Of a DNA stretch of 64,000 nt, positions 23,338 through 35,202 are shown in pieces; position 1 is the stretch's first letter; each line of letters begins with the position of its first letter. Made by a program: the position numbers and the translations under genes. Origin of the DNA: Rhinopomastus cyanomelas (lineage: Eukaryota > Chordata > Aves > Bucerotiformes > Rhinopomastidae); NCBI GenBank assembly GCA_013400115.1, contig VXBP01001090.1:3165-67164 (forward strand), written 5' to 3'. The notes under the pieces are model-generated. The model was not told the DNA's origin, made no database searches, and worked only from the letters and a program-made list of their open reading frames with translations.

Positions 23338-23477
23338 CATCCCTGGAGGTGTTTCAAGATCATTTAGAAATGGTGCTGACAGTTCTCATCTAGTGGTGAC
23401 TTTGGTAGAGCAGGGTTAGAGGTTGGACTGGATGATCCTGGGGGTCTTTTCCAACCCCTGAATGATTCAATGAAGCT
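23338..23477 (+). mobile_element. CR1 3' end, group B
   Basis: 'ccatccctggaggtgtttc' to 'cttttccaacccctgaatg'. Confidence 0.9.
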
Positions 23478-23969
23478 AAAAACATTGAGAGACATTTCAG
23501 GGGACTTTTGATACATGTTTGAGGGCAGGAGCATAGAAAACTGAGCTCCATCACCAAACCTCATAAAAGCTTCACATTATCTAACAGCAGTAGACATGGA
23601 GGATAAAAAAGTTACTAAAGCCAAGCTTTGCAGAGATCTCTGTCGGGAATAAGCAATTTCCAGGCTAACATCTTCCAGTCGGTGGGTTTTCCCACAGGCA
23701 GATATTTCCAAACACTTCCTCTCATGTCTGTGGTGGTGTTTAATTTGCTGAGAACTACCACTGGGCTAGAAATCAAACAGCCTAGTTTTGGAGATTCTGG
23801 AGACCTTTTGGCCTGTTATGAGTGACTGTGGGAGAGGCAGGAACAGAGAACCCAAACTTTGCTTCTGCAGGAAATCAGCCGACAAATTTGTACGTAAAGA
23901 CACAAAAGCACAAGAATGAAGTTCAAGAGGGTTTAAATGTGGGCACAGGGTTTAGTGACAATGATAACA

Positions 23970-24040
23970 GGGCTACAAAAAGGCTGGACTTGATGACCTT
24001 GAAGCCTCTTCCAGCTGAAACTGTTCTATATTTCTATATA
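23970..24040 (+). mobile_element. CR1 3' terminus, decayed
   Basis: 'ggctggacttgatgacc' and 'cctcttccagctgaaac'; weak tail. Confidence 0.6.
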
Positions 24041-24163
24041 GTTAGAGGAAATGTTAATTCAAACATTCTCAAGCAAGATGCTTTAAATCTTGAAGGAGAT
24101 TTCCAATGAGTGTGGAGATCCTCATGTACAGGCTCATATGGGGTTTCTTATGCAGCAATTAAA

Positions 24164-24253
24164 TTCCTACCCTTTGGCCAATCAACTGCCCCAGGCACAC
24201 AGGACAAGGACTTAAGAGTACTCCTAGGCTGCAAATCACAAAACAGATCACAG
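24164..24253 (+). repeat. Shared CR1 3'-flank segment, copy 2
   Basis: Partner of 7221-7309, again directly at the 3' end of a group-E CR1 (24246), same relative orientation. Confidence 0.7.
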
Positions 24254-24499
24254 ATGCGTTGGGTTGGAAGGAATCTCCAAAGGTCATCTAGTCCAACCCC
24301 CCTGCAACAAGCAGGGCCAGCACTCACCAGACCAGGTTGCTCAGAGCCCCATCCAGCCTGATCTTGAATGGCTTGATGGGGCCTCCACCACCTCTCCGGG
24401 CAGCCTGTTCCAGGGATCGCCCACCCTCAGACTGAGCAAGTTTTTCCTGATGTCTGACCTCATTCTGCCCTTCTCAAGCTTCAAACCACAACTCCTCAT
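24246..24499 (-). mobile_element. CR1, group E, left part of an interrupted host copy
   Basis: 'gttggaaggaatctccaaag' to 'aaaccacaactcctcatc'. The expected continuation resumes at 24773 after an inserted CR1. Confidence 0.93.
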
Positions 24500-24772
24500 C
24501 ATAGAATCACAGTGACTGGAAAGGACCTCCAGAATTAGCAAGTCCAGCCCTCACCCCAACAGCTGGATCCCAACCCCTACACCATGGCCTCAAGTGCTCT
24601 AGCTTCTCAGTTTTTAAACACCTCCAAGGATGGGGACCCCACCACCTCCTTGGGCAGCCTGTTCCAGTGCCCAACCACTCTCTCAGCAAAGAACTTCTTC
24701 TTAAGATCCAATCTAAACCTCCCCTGATGCAACTTGAGGCCATTTCCTCTCGTCCTGTCATTAGGAATTTGT
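24500..24772 (-). mobile_element. CR1 3' end, group C, inserted in a group-E CR1
   Basis: It starts 'atagaatcacagtgactgg' and ends 'gtcattaggaatttg'. Both sides continue a single older CR1. Confidence 0.93.
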
Positions 24773-24850
24773 AATCATTCCCTGTCCTATTGAACAGTCC
24801 TTCCCAGCCTTCAGACAGCCCTTTTCATGGACTGGAAGGTCACACTGAAA
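24773..24850 (-). mobile_element. CR1, group E, right part of the interrupted host copy
   Basis: 'attccctgtcctattgaac' then 'cttcagacagcccttttc'. It matches the same position in the copies at 27701 and 54995. Confidence 0.88.
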
Positions 24851-26024
24851 CACTCTGCTTAGAGTATTTTCAAACCAGAAGGTGAGCGAACTGTTACAGT
24901 GATGCAGCAGGAGAACCCAAGGAGAGCACAGCACGCCACATCCAGAAAGACAGGAGTTCTGGTCTCCTCTCCATCTGTCCAGCAGATGCTGTGTTTGGGA
25001 AGGCAGAAAACATCCCCAGCCGTCTATTTCCAATAGAAATGGACTTAAAGCTACACACAGATTCAGAGAAGAACTATGAGGAGTCCCAGACGAATTCAAG
25101 TAGTATTTGAGGAAAGGCAAGAGGAGCACGGCTCACTCAGCCCAAGCTAAGCAAGGGTATGATGTCTACCTAGGAACAGGAGCAAAGAAAAGCATTTACA
25201 GTCATAGGCAATGCCAGTGTGAGCCTAACAGGCAGGAATCGGAAAGCAGGTTGCTGTGTAATGAACCAGAGAGTCTCCAAAGCACTGGGAGCTGCGGCAG
25301 AGAAGGCTTCCAAGCTGACGCTCTAGACAACAAGTTACGAACATGCTGTGCAGCAGTGTGCAATGGCAGTGACCCAGAAAATCCCTTCCAGATCCACAGC
25401 GCTCGTCAACGCTGAAGCCAGCCTGGGTTTTTATAAACTTATCACTCAGAAGAGTAGACTTAAACCGGGGGTGAGACTCACAAAATACAACATAATTAAC
25501 AGCATAACACTGTAGACGTCCTTAACAATAGCTCCTTGGTAAAGGCTGCCAAGGAAAACAGTTTTTAAAATACAAATACATGAGAAGTTGCATGTAAACA
25601 GAGCCACAACAGTTCACAAGAATTTCACCAGAAATGATGCTGTTAACAGCTGACGGCTGCAGTCATGTCTGAGCCATCCTTTTAGTTAGGGCTCTCTCTT
25701 TGCTTTGCAGCAGGAAGGACTAGGTCACGGGAAAACCTTGGGGCTATTTTTTCCTCTTAATGCAATTACTTTGATTTTCAGTAACTTAACAAGGTAATTT
25801 CTTCTGCTAATGACCGGCTCCAAATACAAACTCTTGCAATGAAGCTACCTGTTTCTGGAGTGGTACTTCTATAATGGAAGGTCCACCTACTTTCCGTCTT
25901 CAGCAATGAAGGATGGACCCTTTATTCCTCCTTAGGCAACAAAAAATGAGGAAACTCAACACTGAAGGATGCACATGCTCACCACACAAGAGGTTATCAA
26001 AGCAATTGCTCAATTTGATTGAAT

Positions 26025-26090
26025 TCTGGTTGTAGAATCCTTATGACTTGATCTCAAGGCTCTTTTCCAGCCTGCCTTATTGAGTAATGG
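26025..26090 (+). mobile_element. CR1 3' terminus, decayed
   Basis: 'gacttgatctcaaggctc' and 'cttttccagcctgcc'; isolated. Confidence 0.65.
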
Positions 26091-26271
26091 TACCTCCTGC
26101 ACTACCACCACAGCTCCTGGTGCAGATCTGACCTGGTGCTTCACCAAAGCAAACTCTGCCTTAATGCTTCCCTGCAGGGTCTCAGTGCTTGTCCTGGAGG
26201 GTCATTTCCTTCCTTCAGCTCCTGCTTAATGGAAGTCTGTGAGCAGTTTCTTGGTTGATAGATTTTATTGA

Positions 26272-26355
26272 TCATGGGGTAAGGGAGCTGTTGGGATATG
26301 GGCTGGACTTGATGATCCTGAAGGTCCATTCCAGTCATGATGATTCTATGATTAT
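26272..26355 (+). mobile_element. CR1 3' end, group C
   Basis: 'gggctggacttgatgatcc' to 'gatgattctatgatta'; followed by the 32-bp tandem array. Confidence 0.9.
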
Positions 26356-26484
26356 ATCTCAAGGCTTTTTCCTAACCTGATCGGATGATCCTAAGACTCT
26401 TTTCCACCTTGACCTAATAATCTCAAGGGCCTTTTCCAACATGACTTGATGATCTTGAAGGTTTTTTCCAGCCTGAATGATTAT
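26350..26484 (+). repeat. 32-bp tandem repeat derived from a CR1 3' end
   Basis: Cores of the form ATCTCAAGG / ATCCTAAGA / ATCTTGAAGG followed by 'cttttcca' start at 26356, 26388, 26420 and 26452, exactly 32 bp apart. Each unit resembles the terminal part of a plus-orientation CR1. The normal CR1 3' end at 26272-26355 sits just upstream. Confidence 0.85.
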
Positions 26485-26952
26485 ATGGTCCTAATTTTAA
26501 GAAACAAGTGCATTGCCATAATAGAAGCTTTGAGATTCTTCATGATTCAACAGCTAGCATTTCAAAATCAGGATGCAAATATTTTTAGAATGGCTGGTAA
26601 TAAGAAAAAACAAACATTTCTACTTAAAAATAAGGTATTTTAAGCTGAAGGGATTTTTGAAAGAAAAACTTATGGATAATAAATCAGAGACTGACAGACT
26701 GATAGCAAAGTGGTTCCATATCTGCATTTGAATGTAATGTATATAAAGCCCTGCTGTTTTCCTGGAGAGAGTAAAAATAGCCCAGCAACGTGACAACTTG
26801 CTCAAAACATTTCAACAACAAAAATTTCCCTCCATGTTGGGAAATTTTAAACCAGTCTGCTCTTATCCATGGTTTTTAATCCTATACTGTAATATCAGCA
26901 TTAAGGATATTCTATAGTTACAACAACTATATAGCTATAGTATAACAGTTCT

Positions 26953-27350
26953 TAGAACCATAGATTGGCCAGAGCGAGAAGGGACCTGAAAGAACATCCA
27001 GTTCCAACCCAACTCTACACAGGCAGGGACACCTTCTCTAGAGCAGGTTAGTCAGAGCCCAGACAACCTGCCCTCCAACACTGCCAGCAATGGGCCAGCC
27101 ACAACTGCCTTGGGCAACCTGGTCCAGCATCTCGGCACCCTCACAGAAAATAACTGGTTCCTCATGGCCAACCTCCATCTCCCCTCTTCAAGTCTGGAGC
27201 CCTTTCCCCTTGTTCTCTTGCTAGCACCCCTGTCAAAAGCCCTCCCCCAGCTTTCTTGCGCCCTTTCCTTCAGAGATTGGAGCCTCCTCTTCTCCAGGCT
27301 GAAAAATTGCAACTTACTCAGCCTGTTTTCCTTCTTTTCATCAGTCTTGA
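26953..27350 (-). mobile_element. CR1 3' end, group G
   Basis: 'gaaccatagattggccag' and 'aacactgccagcaatggg' to 'cagcctgttttccttc'. Confidence 0.92.
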
Positions 27351-27700
27351 GCTAAATGTATGATGTTCCCCTGTTCTGGAGCAACAGGTAGTAACAACTG
27401 TGCAGAACCTTTCAAAATTAAACCAATCCACACCAAATAATCTTTTAAATCAACAATATTTCCAGTGACTTCTGAAAATAACTGCAGAACCTCTTGCAGT
27501 TCAAGTTACTCAAATATCTAATATCAAATGCTAAGTTCAATCAGCTCTAAATATTTAAATTATTCCACGTTTCCAAAAGCCTACAGTTACATATTCACCA
27601 CATATCCCACTTACTTAAGAACAGCCGCTGCATAGGGAGACCTTGGAACCTCTCTGCTAAGCAGAATTATTGGAAAGCCTTTGCTTTGATGCATGAAAAT

Positions 27701-28046
27701 GATAGAATCATAACATTGGAAGAGACTTCCTAAGGGCATTCAGTCCAATCCCCTTGCAATGAGCAGGGCCAGCACTCACCAGACCAGGTTTCTCAGAGCC
27801 CCATCCAGCCTGATCTTGAATGGCTCCAGGGATGGAGCCTCCACCACCCCTCTGGGCAGCTTGTTCCAGGGACCCCCCACTCCCAGATTCAACAACTTTT
27901 TTCCTGTTGTCTGACCCAAATCTGCCCTCTTCCAGCTTCAAACCATGACCTCTCATTCCCTGCCCTATTGAACAGTCTTCTCCAGCCTTCTGACAGTCCG
28001 TTTCAGGGATTGGAAGGTCTCTATTAAGAAGTCTCTCACCTTCTCA
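27701..28046 (-). mobile_element. CR1 3' end, group E
   Basis: 'gatagaatcataacattgg' to 'agtctctcaccttctc'. Confidence 0.94.
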
Positions 28047-28441
28047 TAAAACGAACAAAAAAAACTCAACTAATATTAGAAATTAAAACTAAACTGCCTG
28101 TTTTGGCAATGAGCAAAGCTGCCCAGCACAGAAACCCTTCGAGTCAGACCACAAGAAACATGTGCAGGAGTCATACACCACCAGGCAAGGACAGGGACAC
28201 CTCACGTCCAGACTCCTACAGTTGTTAACAAACACAGCTTTCACTCCAGTTTGCTTTTTATTCTGCTTCTACAGCTGCAAACGGCTTTCACAGAAACAGT
28301 AAGTGTCTTCTCGCTATCAGAAATTTGGTGGGCCACCATTTGCAGACATGACCTACTTAGAACCTTAATGAAATGTCCCATCTAAAACACACAAATCCAT
28401 ACAGCATCCTTTTCCTTGTGGTTCCTCACAACAACAAAACA

Positions 28442-29032
28442 AGATCCTTCTGTACTCTGCACTTGTGAGACCTCACCTTGAGTATTGGGTCCAATGTTGT
28501 GAGCCATAGCATCAGAAGGACATTGAGGGGATGGAGCAGATGGATGCTGCTGCAGAGAAGGGCAATGAGGCTGGAGAGAGGGCTGGAGAACAGGCCCTGT
28601 GGAGAGCAGCTGAGGGAACTGGGGTTATTGAGTCTAGAGAAGATGAGGCTGAGAGGAGACCTTGCTCTCTACATCTATCTCATAGGAGGTTGTAGCGAGG
28701 CTGGTGCTGGTCTCTTCTCTCAATTTCATGATAACAGGATATGGGGAAATGTCCTCAAGCTGTGTCAAGGGAGGGTTAGATTGGATCTTAGGTAGAAGTT
28801 ATTTGCTGAGAGGGTGGTTGGGCAGTGGAACAGGCTGCCCAGGAGATGGTGGAGTCCCCATTCCTGGAGGTGTTTAAAAAGCGAGGCGCTAGAGCGCTTG
28901 AGGCCATGATCTAGGGATTAGGGAGCTGTTGGGCTGATGGCTGGGCTTGATGATCCTGGAGGTCCTTTCAGCCATAATGATGCTATGATCTCCAAGGTCT
29001 CTTCCAACCTGAGCCAATCTACGATTTTCAAG
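28442..29032 (+). mobile_element. CR1 3' end, group C, with a partly repeated terminus
   Basis: 'ccttctgtactctgcac' to 'ccataatgatgctatgatc', then a second terminus-like copy 'ctccaaggtctcttccaacc' to about 29032. Confidence 0.92.
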
Positions 29033-29710
29033 CAATCAATCCCACTAGCAACATCAAGTTCATGCTCGATATACCTTTTTTCAGGCATTATCATGCCCTT
29101 TCAATCATCCCACGCCAGACCTTCCTGATACTCATACATCAGGAATAGGTTTGCAGGCACACTGCAGTAGATCCTCATTTAAGAAACAAAGCTACGGATA
29201 GAGTCCTAACAGAACAACTCAGCTCCCATTCTCCCAGCTCGGCAGGAATACCAGCAGCACAGAACAGTTAAAGCCTATTTTTAACTCTCAAGCGAGGCAG
29301 CACAACTAAATACACAAAGGGAACAGCCCTACAAAATAGCACAACGTTGGTTTTATTAAACGATTCTTCAGATAAGGAAAGGGGGAAAGAAAAGAAGCAG
29401 CTTTAATCCATATTTCTTACTTGCAAAGTCCCCGTTTGAAATCAAGAGATGAGCTAATAAACCCCACACAATCGGAGTGGCCAAGTGACCCAACACACAG
29501 TGCCTGGTCTCATCAGCCAGCAGGCTCAAAGGCTGCAGTCAGATAAAACAGGGCAGAACGTACAGACCGAGTGAAAGAAACCACCGGTTGAGGAATTCTG
29601 ACCACTGGGTTATTGTCTGGGTTTACAAAGTATGTCCTGGTGCTGCAAGTACTGCTGGAGATCAGGTAACTGCACTTACCTCATGGCTACCAAACACCAG
29701 GTTCTGCGTC

Positions 29711-29789
29711 TGGTGAGTGATGGCCCTGCTTGTTGCAAGGGGGTTGGCCTAGATGATCTTTTGTCCCTTCCAACCCTGTGATTCTATAT
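29711..29789 (+). mobile_element. CR1 3' terminus, group E
   Basis: 'ttgcaagggggttggcc' to 'ccctgtgattctata'. Confidence 0.9.
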
Positions 29790-29907
29790 GGTCAACCATA
29801 AGAGAGCTGAAATAAGTTGTCTACAGGTAGGAGAGATGACAAGTGCTACATGGACCTCTGTTTTACCATCACCAGAGCATTTTATCAACAGACATTACAA
29901 ACAGCTG

Positions 29908-30140
29908 GAATCAGAGAATTCCATATTGGCTCTGGTTGGAAGGCACTTTCCCTTAGAGCTTATCTACTCCAACCTCCTGCCAGGGGCAGCAATGCCTCTC
30001 AAGCAGACTCAGTTGCTCAAGGCCTCATCCAGCCCGGCCTTGAACACCTTCAGGGACGGGTTAGACACAGCCTTTCCAGGCAATCAATTCCAGAGTCTCC
30101 CCACTCTGACACTGAAGAATTTTCTCCTAAAATCTAGTCT
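29908..30140 (-). mobile_element. CR1 3' end, H-like
   Basis: 'ggctctggttggaaggc', 'caggggcagcaatgcctc' and 'gaattttctcctaaaatc'. Confidence 0.85.
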
Positions 30141-30711
30141 TAGCATAGTTTAAAAATTATCATGTAAAAATTGGCACTTCTTTGCATTCTACCTCACAAA
30201 CTGACTTCTCCTCTACTTCAAAAAGCAACTGGCTCTTGATTCAAGTTAAAAGAAGGCTGGTGTTAAACCAACTTTCATAAACCAAGTCCAAAGAAGAGGG
30301 ATCATCTCCATTACAGCTGCAAATGCCATGGGGATAGGCAACACTTTGCGTGTAGAGCCCAAATCATCTTCACATTGAAGAAAAAATCATCACAATCTGT
30401 CAAAGACTCGAAAGATTTCTGCTCTCCTCTACAGTAGGCCCTGAACAGGAATCTAGAAGATGTCTACAGAATAATCAGAAAGCCCCTCTGAACTAAAAGT
30501 GGGGCACTACAACCTCATCCTCTACTCAGCACAGGGACCACAAAGCACAGGAAGCATGAAAATTTGTAATGGAGCATATTTTTGGGTGCCTTTTCTGATT
30601 ATGTGATGCCTTTGATAAGATACTCCCTATAGGCTTTAGTAGGAAGGGTTTACCACTGCAGACATCAACTCAACTGCTGGTAACACAGCAAAGACACAGG
30701 AAAAAAAGCAG

Positions 30712-31312
30712 GGTGCCCAGGAGGCCCAAAAGGCCAATGGCCTCCTGGCTTGTATCAGTGATAGTGTGGCCAGCAGGACTAGGGCCCCTATACTGGGCAC
30801 TGAGGAGACCTTCCCTTGAGGCCTGGGCATAGTGCCAGGCCACTCACTTCAAGAAAGAGACTGAGAGGCTGGAGCTGGTCCAGAAGTGCAGTGAGGCTGG
30901 AGAAGGGACTGGAGGGAAAAGCTGATGAAGAGAGGCTCAGGGAGCTGGGAGTGTTGAACCTAGAGGAGACTTGGGGCGGACCTCCTCCCTCTCCACAGCT
31001 CCCTGAAGGGAGGTTGTTGTCAGGTTCTGGGTTCAGGCTCTTCTCCCAGGCAACCAGCACCTGACGAGAGGGCAGGACCTGAAACTGCCAGGGGAGGGTT
31101 AGGTTGGATGTTAGGAAGCCCTTTCTCCCAGAAAGGGTGATCAGAGCCTGGACTGGACTGCCCAGGTGGTGGAGTCCCCGTCCCTGGAGGTGTTGAAGGC
31201 CAGCCTGGCTGTGGCCCTTGGGGCCCTGGTCTGGCCGCTGTGGTGATGGGAGGTCCTGGGCTGGGCTGGATAGTCTTAGAGGTCTTTTCTAGCCTCAACG
31301 ATCCTACGAGTC
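30712..31312 (+). mobile_element. CR1 3' end, group D, about 600 bp
   Basis: 'gcccaaaaggccaatggc' to 'cctcaacgatcctacgag'; ORF2 C-terminal region decayed. Confidence 0.94.
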
Positions 31313-32580
31313 TGACTAGAAAACAGACCAGTCCAAGCTGTGCGAATGAGCGGGCTTCTCCTCAAGTAGGAAAATCCCTTTTAACTTCCCATGAACTCTA
31401 AGTGCTGGGATTCTGTGCTCCAACATGCGCAGTTAAGACCATGGATCACAAATGGACCGACAGCCTTAGGACTGAACAGAGGAGGCTGTCTAAGCTAAAT
31501 AGCATGATGTTGATTCATGGCAGCAGTCTTCATGCTCGCAGTCAGAGCAACCCCAAAAACCCAGAGGAAGCCTTGCGGCCAAGGGCCGGACCCACACTGT
31601 TGCACATCACCACTCTGCACTAGTCCAACAACCACGTCTGGAATCAGCAGTGCAAATCACAACCATCACCTACACACCATCTCATCCCATTATTTCAGTG
31701 GTTGTGATCCTTAATCTTTCCCAAGAAATAAAAAAATAGAACAAATACAAGCAGGCAGTAGCTTATTTCCCCCCCGCTATGTCTCAGCTGTCCTAGGGAC
31801 TGAGCAGCGTCGGTATTTGGGTCAGGTGCTGTGCTAATGCCAGGCTATTTACCTCCAACATCCCCCACATCCACACGTTGCAATCTGCTGCCCTTCAGCT
31901 GCCCTTCTCGCACTCCCATACAAATACAGCTTTAGGAAGGAGTGACACACACTCCTGTACATCCAGCTCCTGGTCACAGGATCGGCTTCCACAGGCAACC
32001 CCAGCGAGCAGAGAGCCCTCCAGCACAGCTGATTCTTCCCATGCCTCTCAGCTGAATCACACCATCCAGCAGTGGGCTACTGTGGGCTACTGTAGGAGTG
32101 CCAGATACAGTTAAATCACATGGTTTTGACAGGGTGGAATCCTAAACAGCCTGCAGATCTGCAGGAATAATCTCATGCTTCTCCTGCACTACAGCTACCA
32201 GCCTCTTTGAAATACATGATAAAGTGAGGTGAGGAAAAACTTCTTTGGTCAAGGGTAGATCTCTAGATCTCAAGCGATAATTGTTCTCACATCCTTTACG
32301 TTAATTCTACTTATCATTTAGGGCCTTTGTGGTACTTATTCCTTGGCAGTGAAAAACATGGCTTTAGTATTTCCCAAAATACTGCAGGACTCTAGTGTGT
32401 GCTCGAATACTCTACTATCAGGGGATATTTTTGTTTCTAGTAGCATTAATTGTTTAATTTAGAAAATGCTAACAAGAGAGAAGCACTGATGTAAGATAAT
32501 TAACTGTCTAGTTAGCAATTTGCTGTGGCAACTAAGATATCAACAATCACAATTTAATAAAATAATCCTGTCCTTTGACT

Positions 32581-32660
32581 TTGGGGTTTGTTTTATTGGG
32601 TTTTGTTGTTGGGGGGGGGGGGGTTTGGGTTCTTTTGTTGGTTGGTTTTGTTGTTGGGTA
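32581..32660 (+). repeat. GT-rich low-complexity tract with a 13-G run
   Basis: G is uninterrupted at 32611-32623 inside TTTTG/TTGG-rich sequence, with further GGG and GGGG groups on both sides. It has G-quadruplex potential on the plus strand (template strand for RAPGEF2). Confidence 0.9.
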
Positions 32661-32756
32661 TCAGTAGCTCTCAATTTCACTTGGATTTTCACTGTGACTG
32701 AAGAAGAGGCAAGAGAATCTACAGCTTAGCAAGGAAAAGTACCAGGGAATATGAGC

Positions 32757-33196
32757 AGAGCAATGAGGATGGGAAAGAGACTGGAAGGAAAGTTTGATGA
32801 GCAGAGGCTGAAGGAATTGGGAGGGTGTTGAGCCTGGAGAAGAAGAGACTCAGGGGAGACCTCCTCCATCTCCACAGCTCCCTGAAGGGAGGCTGGAGTC
32901 AGGGTGGGGGTTGGGCACTACTCCCAGGCAACCAGCACCAGAATGAGAGGGCAGGGCTTGAAGATGCACCAGAGGAGGGTTAGGTTGGATGTTAGGAAGG
33001 CTCTCCTCACAAAAAGGGTGTTCAGAGCCTGAACTGGACTGCCCAAGTCAGTGGTGGAGTCCCCATCCCTGGAGGTGTTGAAGGCCAGCCTGGCTGTGGC
33101 CCTCAGGGCCCTGGTCTGGTCAATGTAGTGATGTTAGGTCCTGGTCTGGGCTGGACGAGCTCAGAGGGCTTTTCTAGCCTTAACCATTCTGAGATT
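32757..33196 (+). mobile_element. CR1 3' end, group D
   Basis: 'gagcaatgaggatgggaaag' to 'taaccattctgagattc'. Confidence 0.94.
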
Positions 33197-33399
33197 CCAT
33201 CCGTATTTATCACACTAGGAGTTTTTTCATCTCCAAAGAACATGGTGGAAGCAGCTGCCCTTCCTTTTCAGGTTCACAACCACATTGTCACTATCAATTA
33301 CACAGTTCAGTGTGTACCACGACAAACACTATTTTCCAAGTGCTCCTAGATTTGGCCCCTTTAGAATGTTAAATCCTTACTTCCCCAGTTCTCACTGTG

Positions 33400-33432
33400 A
33401 ACACACACACACACCCCCACACACACACACCC
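33400..33432 (+). repeat. (CA)n microsatellite, interrupted
   Basis: Two (AC) runs are separated by a short C run. Confidence 0.95.
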
Positions 33433-33897
33433 ATGAAGACGGTGGGGGTTTTCACGTTGTTTTCTCCTCCTTGTCTTAAACATGTAGTGTGATTATCCCA
33501 GGCCTTGAAACAGAAACAGAAGGATGGCAGGACATCACTCACGTGCCAAGGATGCTTTCATTGCCATCTCTACGGGTCACTAATGCATCCACTGTCACTC
33601 CTATGAAATGACCCATATTTTGCTGTTTATCGAGATTTTGGGAAAATCTGCGGTTAAATGTTGTCCTGAAGAACAGGAATTTCGCCAGGTCCTACCACAG
33701 ATCTGGTAGAGGAGGCCAAGTGAGTCATTTAAAATCAACCCCCCAGATGATCATTAGGCTGTGGGTGCTTCAACTGGGCCAACAGACAGAAAATTCAGAT
33801 AACAAGTCTTTGAACACTGACTTAGACCTAGTTAGGCTGGGGAAGAAGCTTTGTAAATTCCCACACAATTCTGTCCTTCATTTTGCTTCAGCAGAGC

Positions 33898-34047
33898 TAC
33901 GTTTAGACAACAAGTCTGATGAGGAGTGGCTGAGGGAGCTGGGGCTGTTCGGCCTGAGGAAGAGGAGGCTGAGAGGAGACATTCTTGCCCTCTATAACTA
34001 CCTGAAGGGATGCTGTAGAGAGACAGGTGCTGGGTCTCTTCTCACAG
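33898..34047 (+). mobile_element. CR1, B-like, left part of an interrupted host copy
   Basis: 'gtttagacaacaagtctg' to 'gctgggtctcttctca'; continues at 34338. Confidence 0.93.
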
Positions 34048-34337
34048 AATCACAGAACATTAGGGATTAGATGGGACTCAAAAGATTAGCCAGTGCAATC
34101 CTCCTGCCACAGCAGGATTGCCTAGATCAAGTTGCACAGGAACACAGCCAGGTGGGTTTTAAACATCTCTAGAAAAGGGGACTCCACAACCCGCCCTGAG
34201 CAGCCCCTTCCAGTGCTCTGCCACCCTCACTGGGAAGAAGTTCCTTCTCATGTTTGTATAGAACCTTCTGTGTTCCAGCTCACACCCATTGCCCCTTGTC
34301 CTATCGCTAGATGACATTGAGAAGAGCCTGGCTCCCG
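34048..34337 (-). mobile_element. CR1 3' end, group A, inserted in a plus-strand CR1
   Basis: 'cagaatcacagaacattagg' to 'gaagagcctggctcc'; opposite orientation to the host. Confidence 0.94.
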
Positions 34338-34602
34338 TGACAGAACAAGAGGGACCAGCCACAAGCTGTACCAGAGGAGGGTTAGGCTGGACAGTATGAG
34401 ACATTTTTTCCCTGACAAAAGCAGTCAGGGCTTGGAATAGGCTGCCTAGGGATGAAGTTGAGTCCTCACTGCTGGAGGTGTTTAAAGATCAGTTAGATGT
34501 CATGCTAAGAGATCCGGTCTGGTGGTAACCTTGGTCAAGTGGGGTTAGTGGTTAAATTTGATGATCTCAAGGGTCTTTTCCAACCAGAATGATTCTATGA
34601 TA
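34338..34602 (+). mobile_element. CR1, B-like, right part of the interrupted host copy
   Basis: 'gtgacagaacaagagggacc' to 'ccagaatgattctatgat'. Confidence 0.93.
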
Positions 34603-35202
34603 CTTGAAAAATGAAGATAATTCCCTCACCCTGCACTAATTTAATGAATCACATTAACACTGTAGGTACAAATCTTTAAAATGACAGTATAAAGAGTTTA
34701 AAAATATTTTTAAAATAATAATCTATGGTTTCAGCTTCTGAGTAGGACTTGAACAGATCACCACAAACAGAACCTGCCCTTTTGAGCAATGAAGCCAGAC
34801 CAAAACATCAAATAGCTACAGAGCTACCCGTCTTCAGGTGAATCCTGTGGAAGTTACATGCTCAGGTAATCAAAGACTCTACCTTAATTCATCTATGAAG
34901 AGGTGGACTATTACTCACAAAAAACATACAGCTTCCTTATTGGACTCTAGAGAGGCCGTTTTCCTCCCCCACTAATTAAAAGGAAACAAACAACCAGAAG
35001 GGGCCAACCCAGAGACTGCTTCAGTCAGTGATAAAAGGTGCCTAACAGTCAGCACCAAGTCCCAGTGCAATGTAATTCATTAAGCTGAACAAAATCACAA
35101 CCAACAGCAGCTACAGTGGTTAACAGGTTACTGTCTAGAGTTTGGGGGTTTTCTCCACCTGTGAAAACATCCAGGTCTGATGCCACCTCAGATTATTCAC
35201 CT

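Noticed and set aside
25107..25415. Plus-strand open frame of 102 codons
   Set aside because: Composition and context look like random intron; nothing conserved recognised.
31402..32114. Several overlapping plus-strand frames in a 1.4-kb CR1-free stretch
   Set aside because: Frames of 65-78 codons with no domain or splice logic; treated as unremarkable intron.
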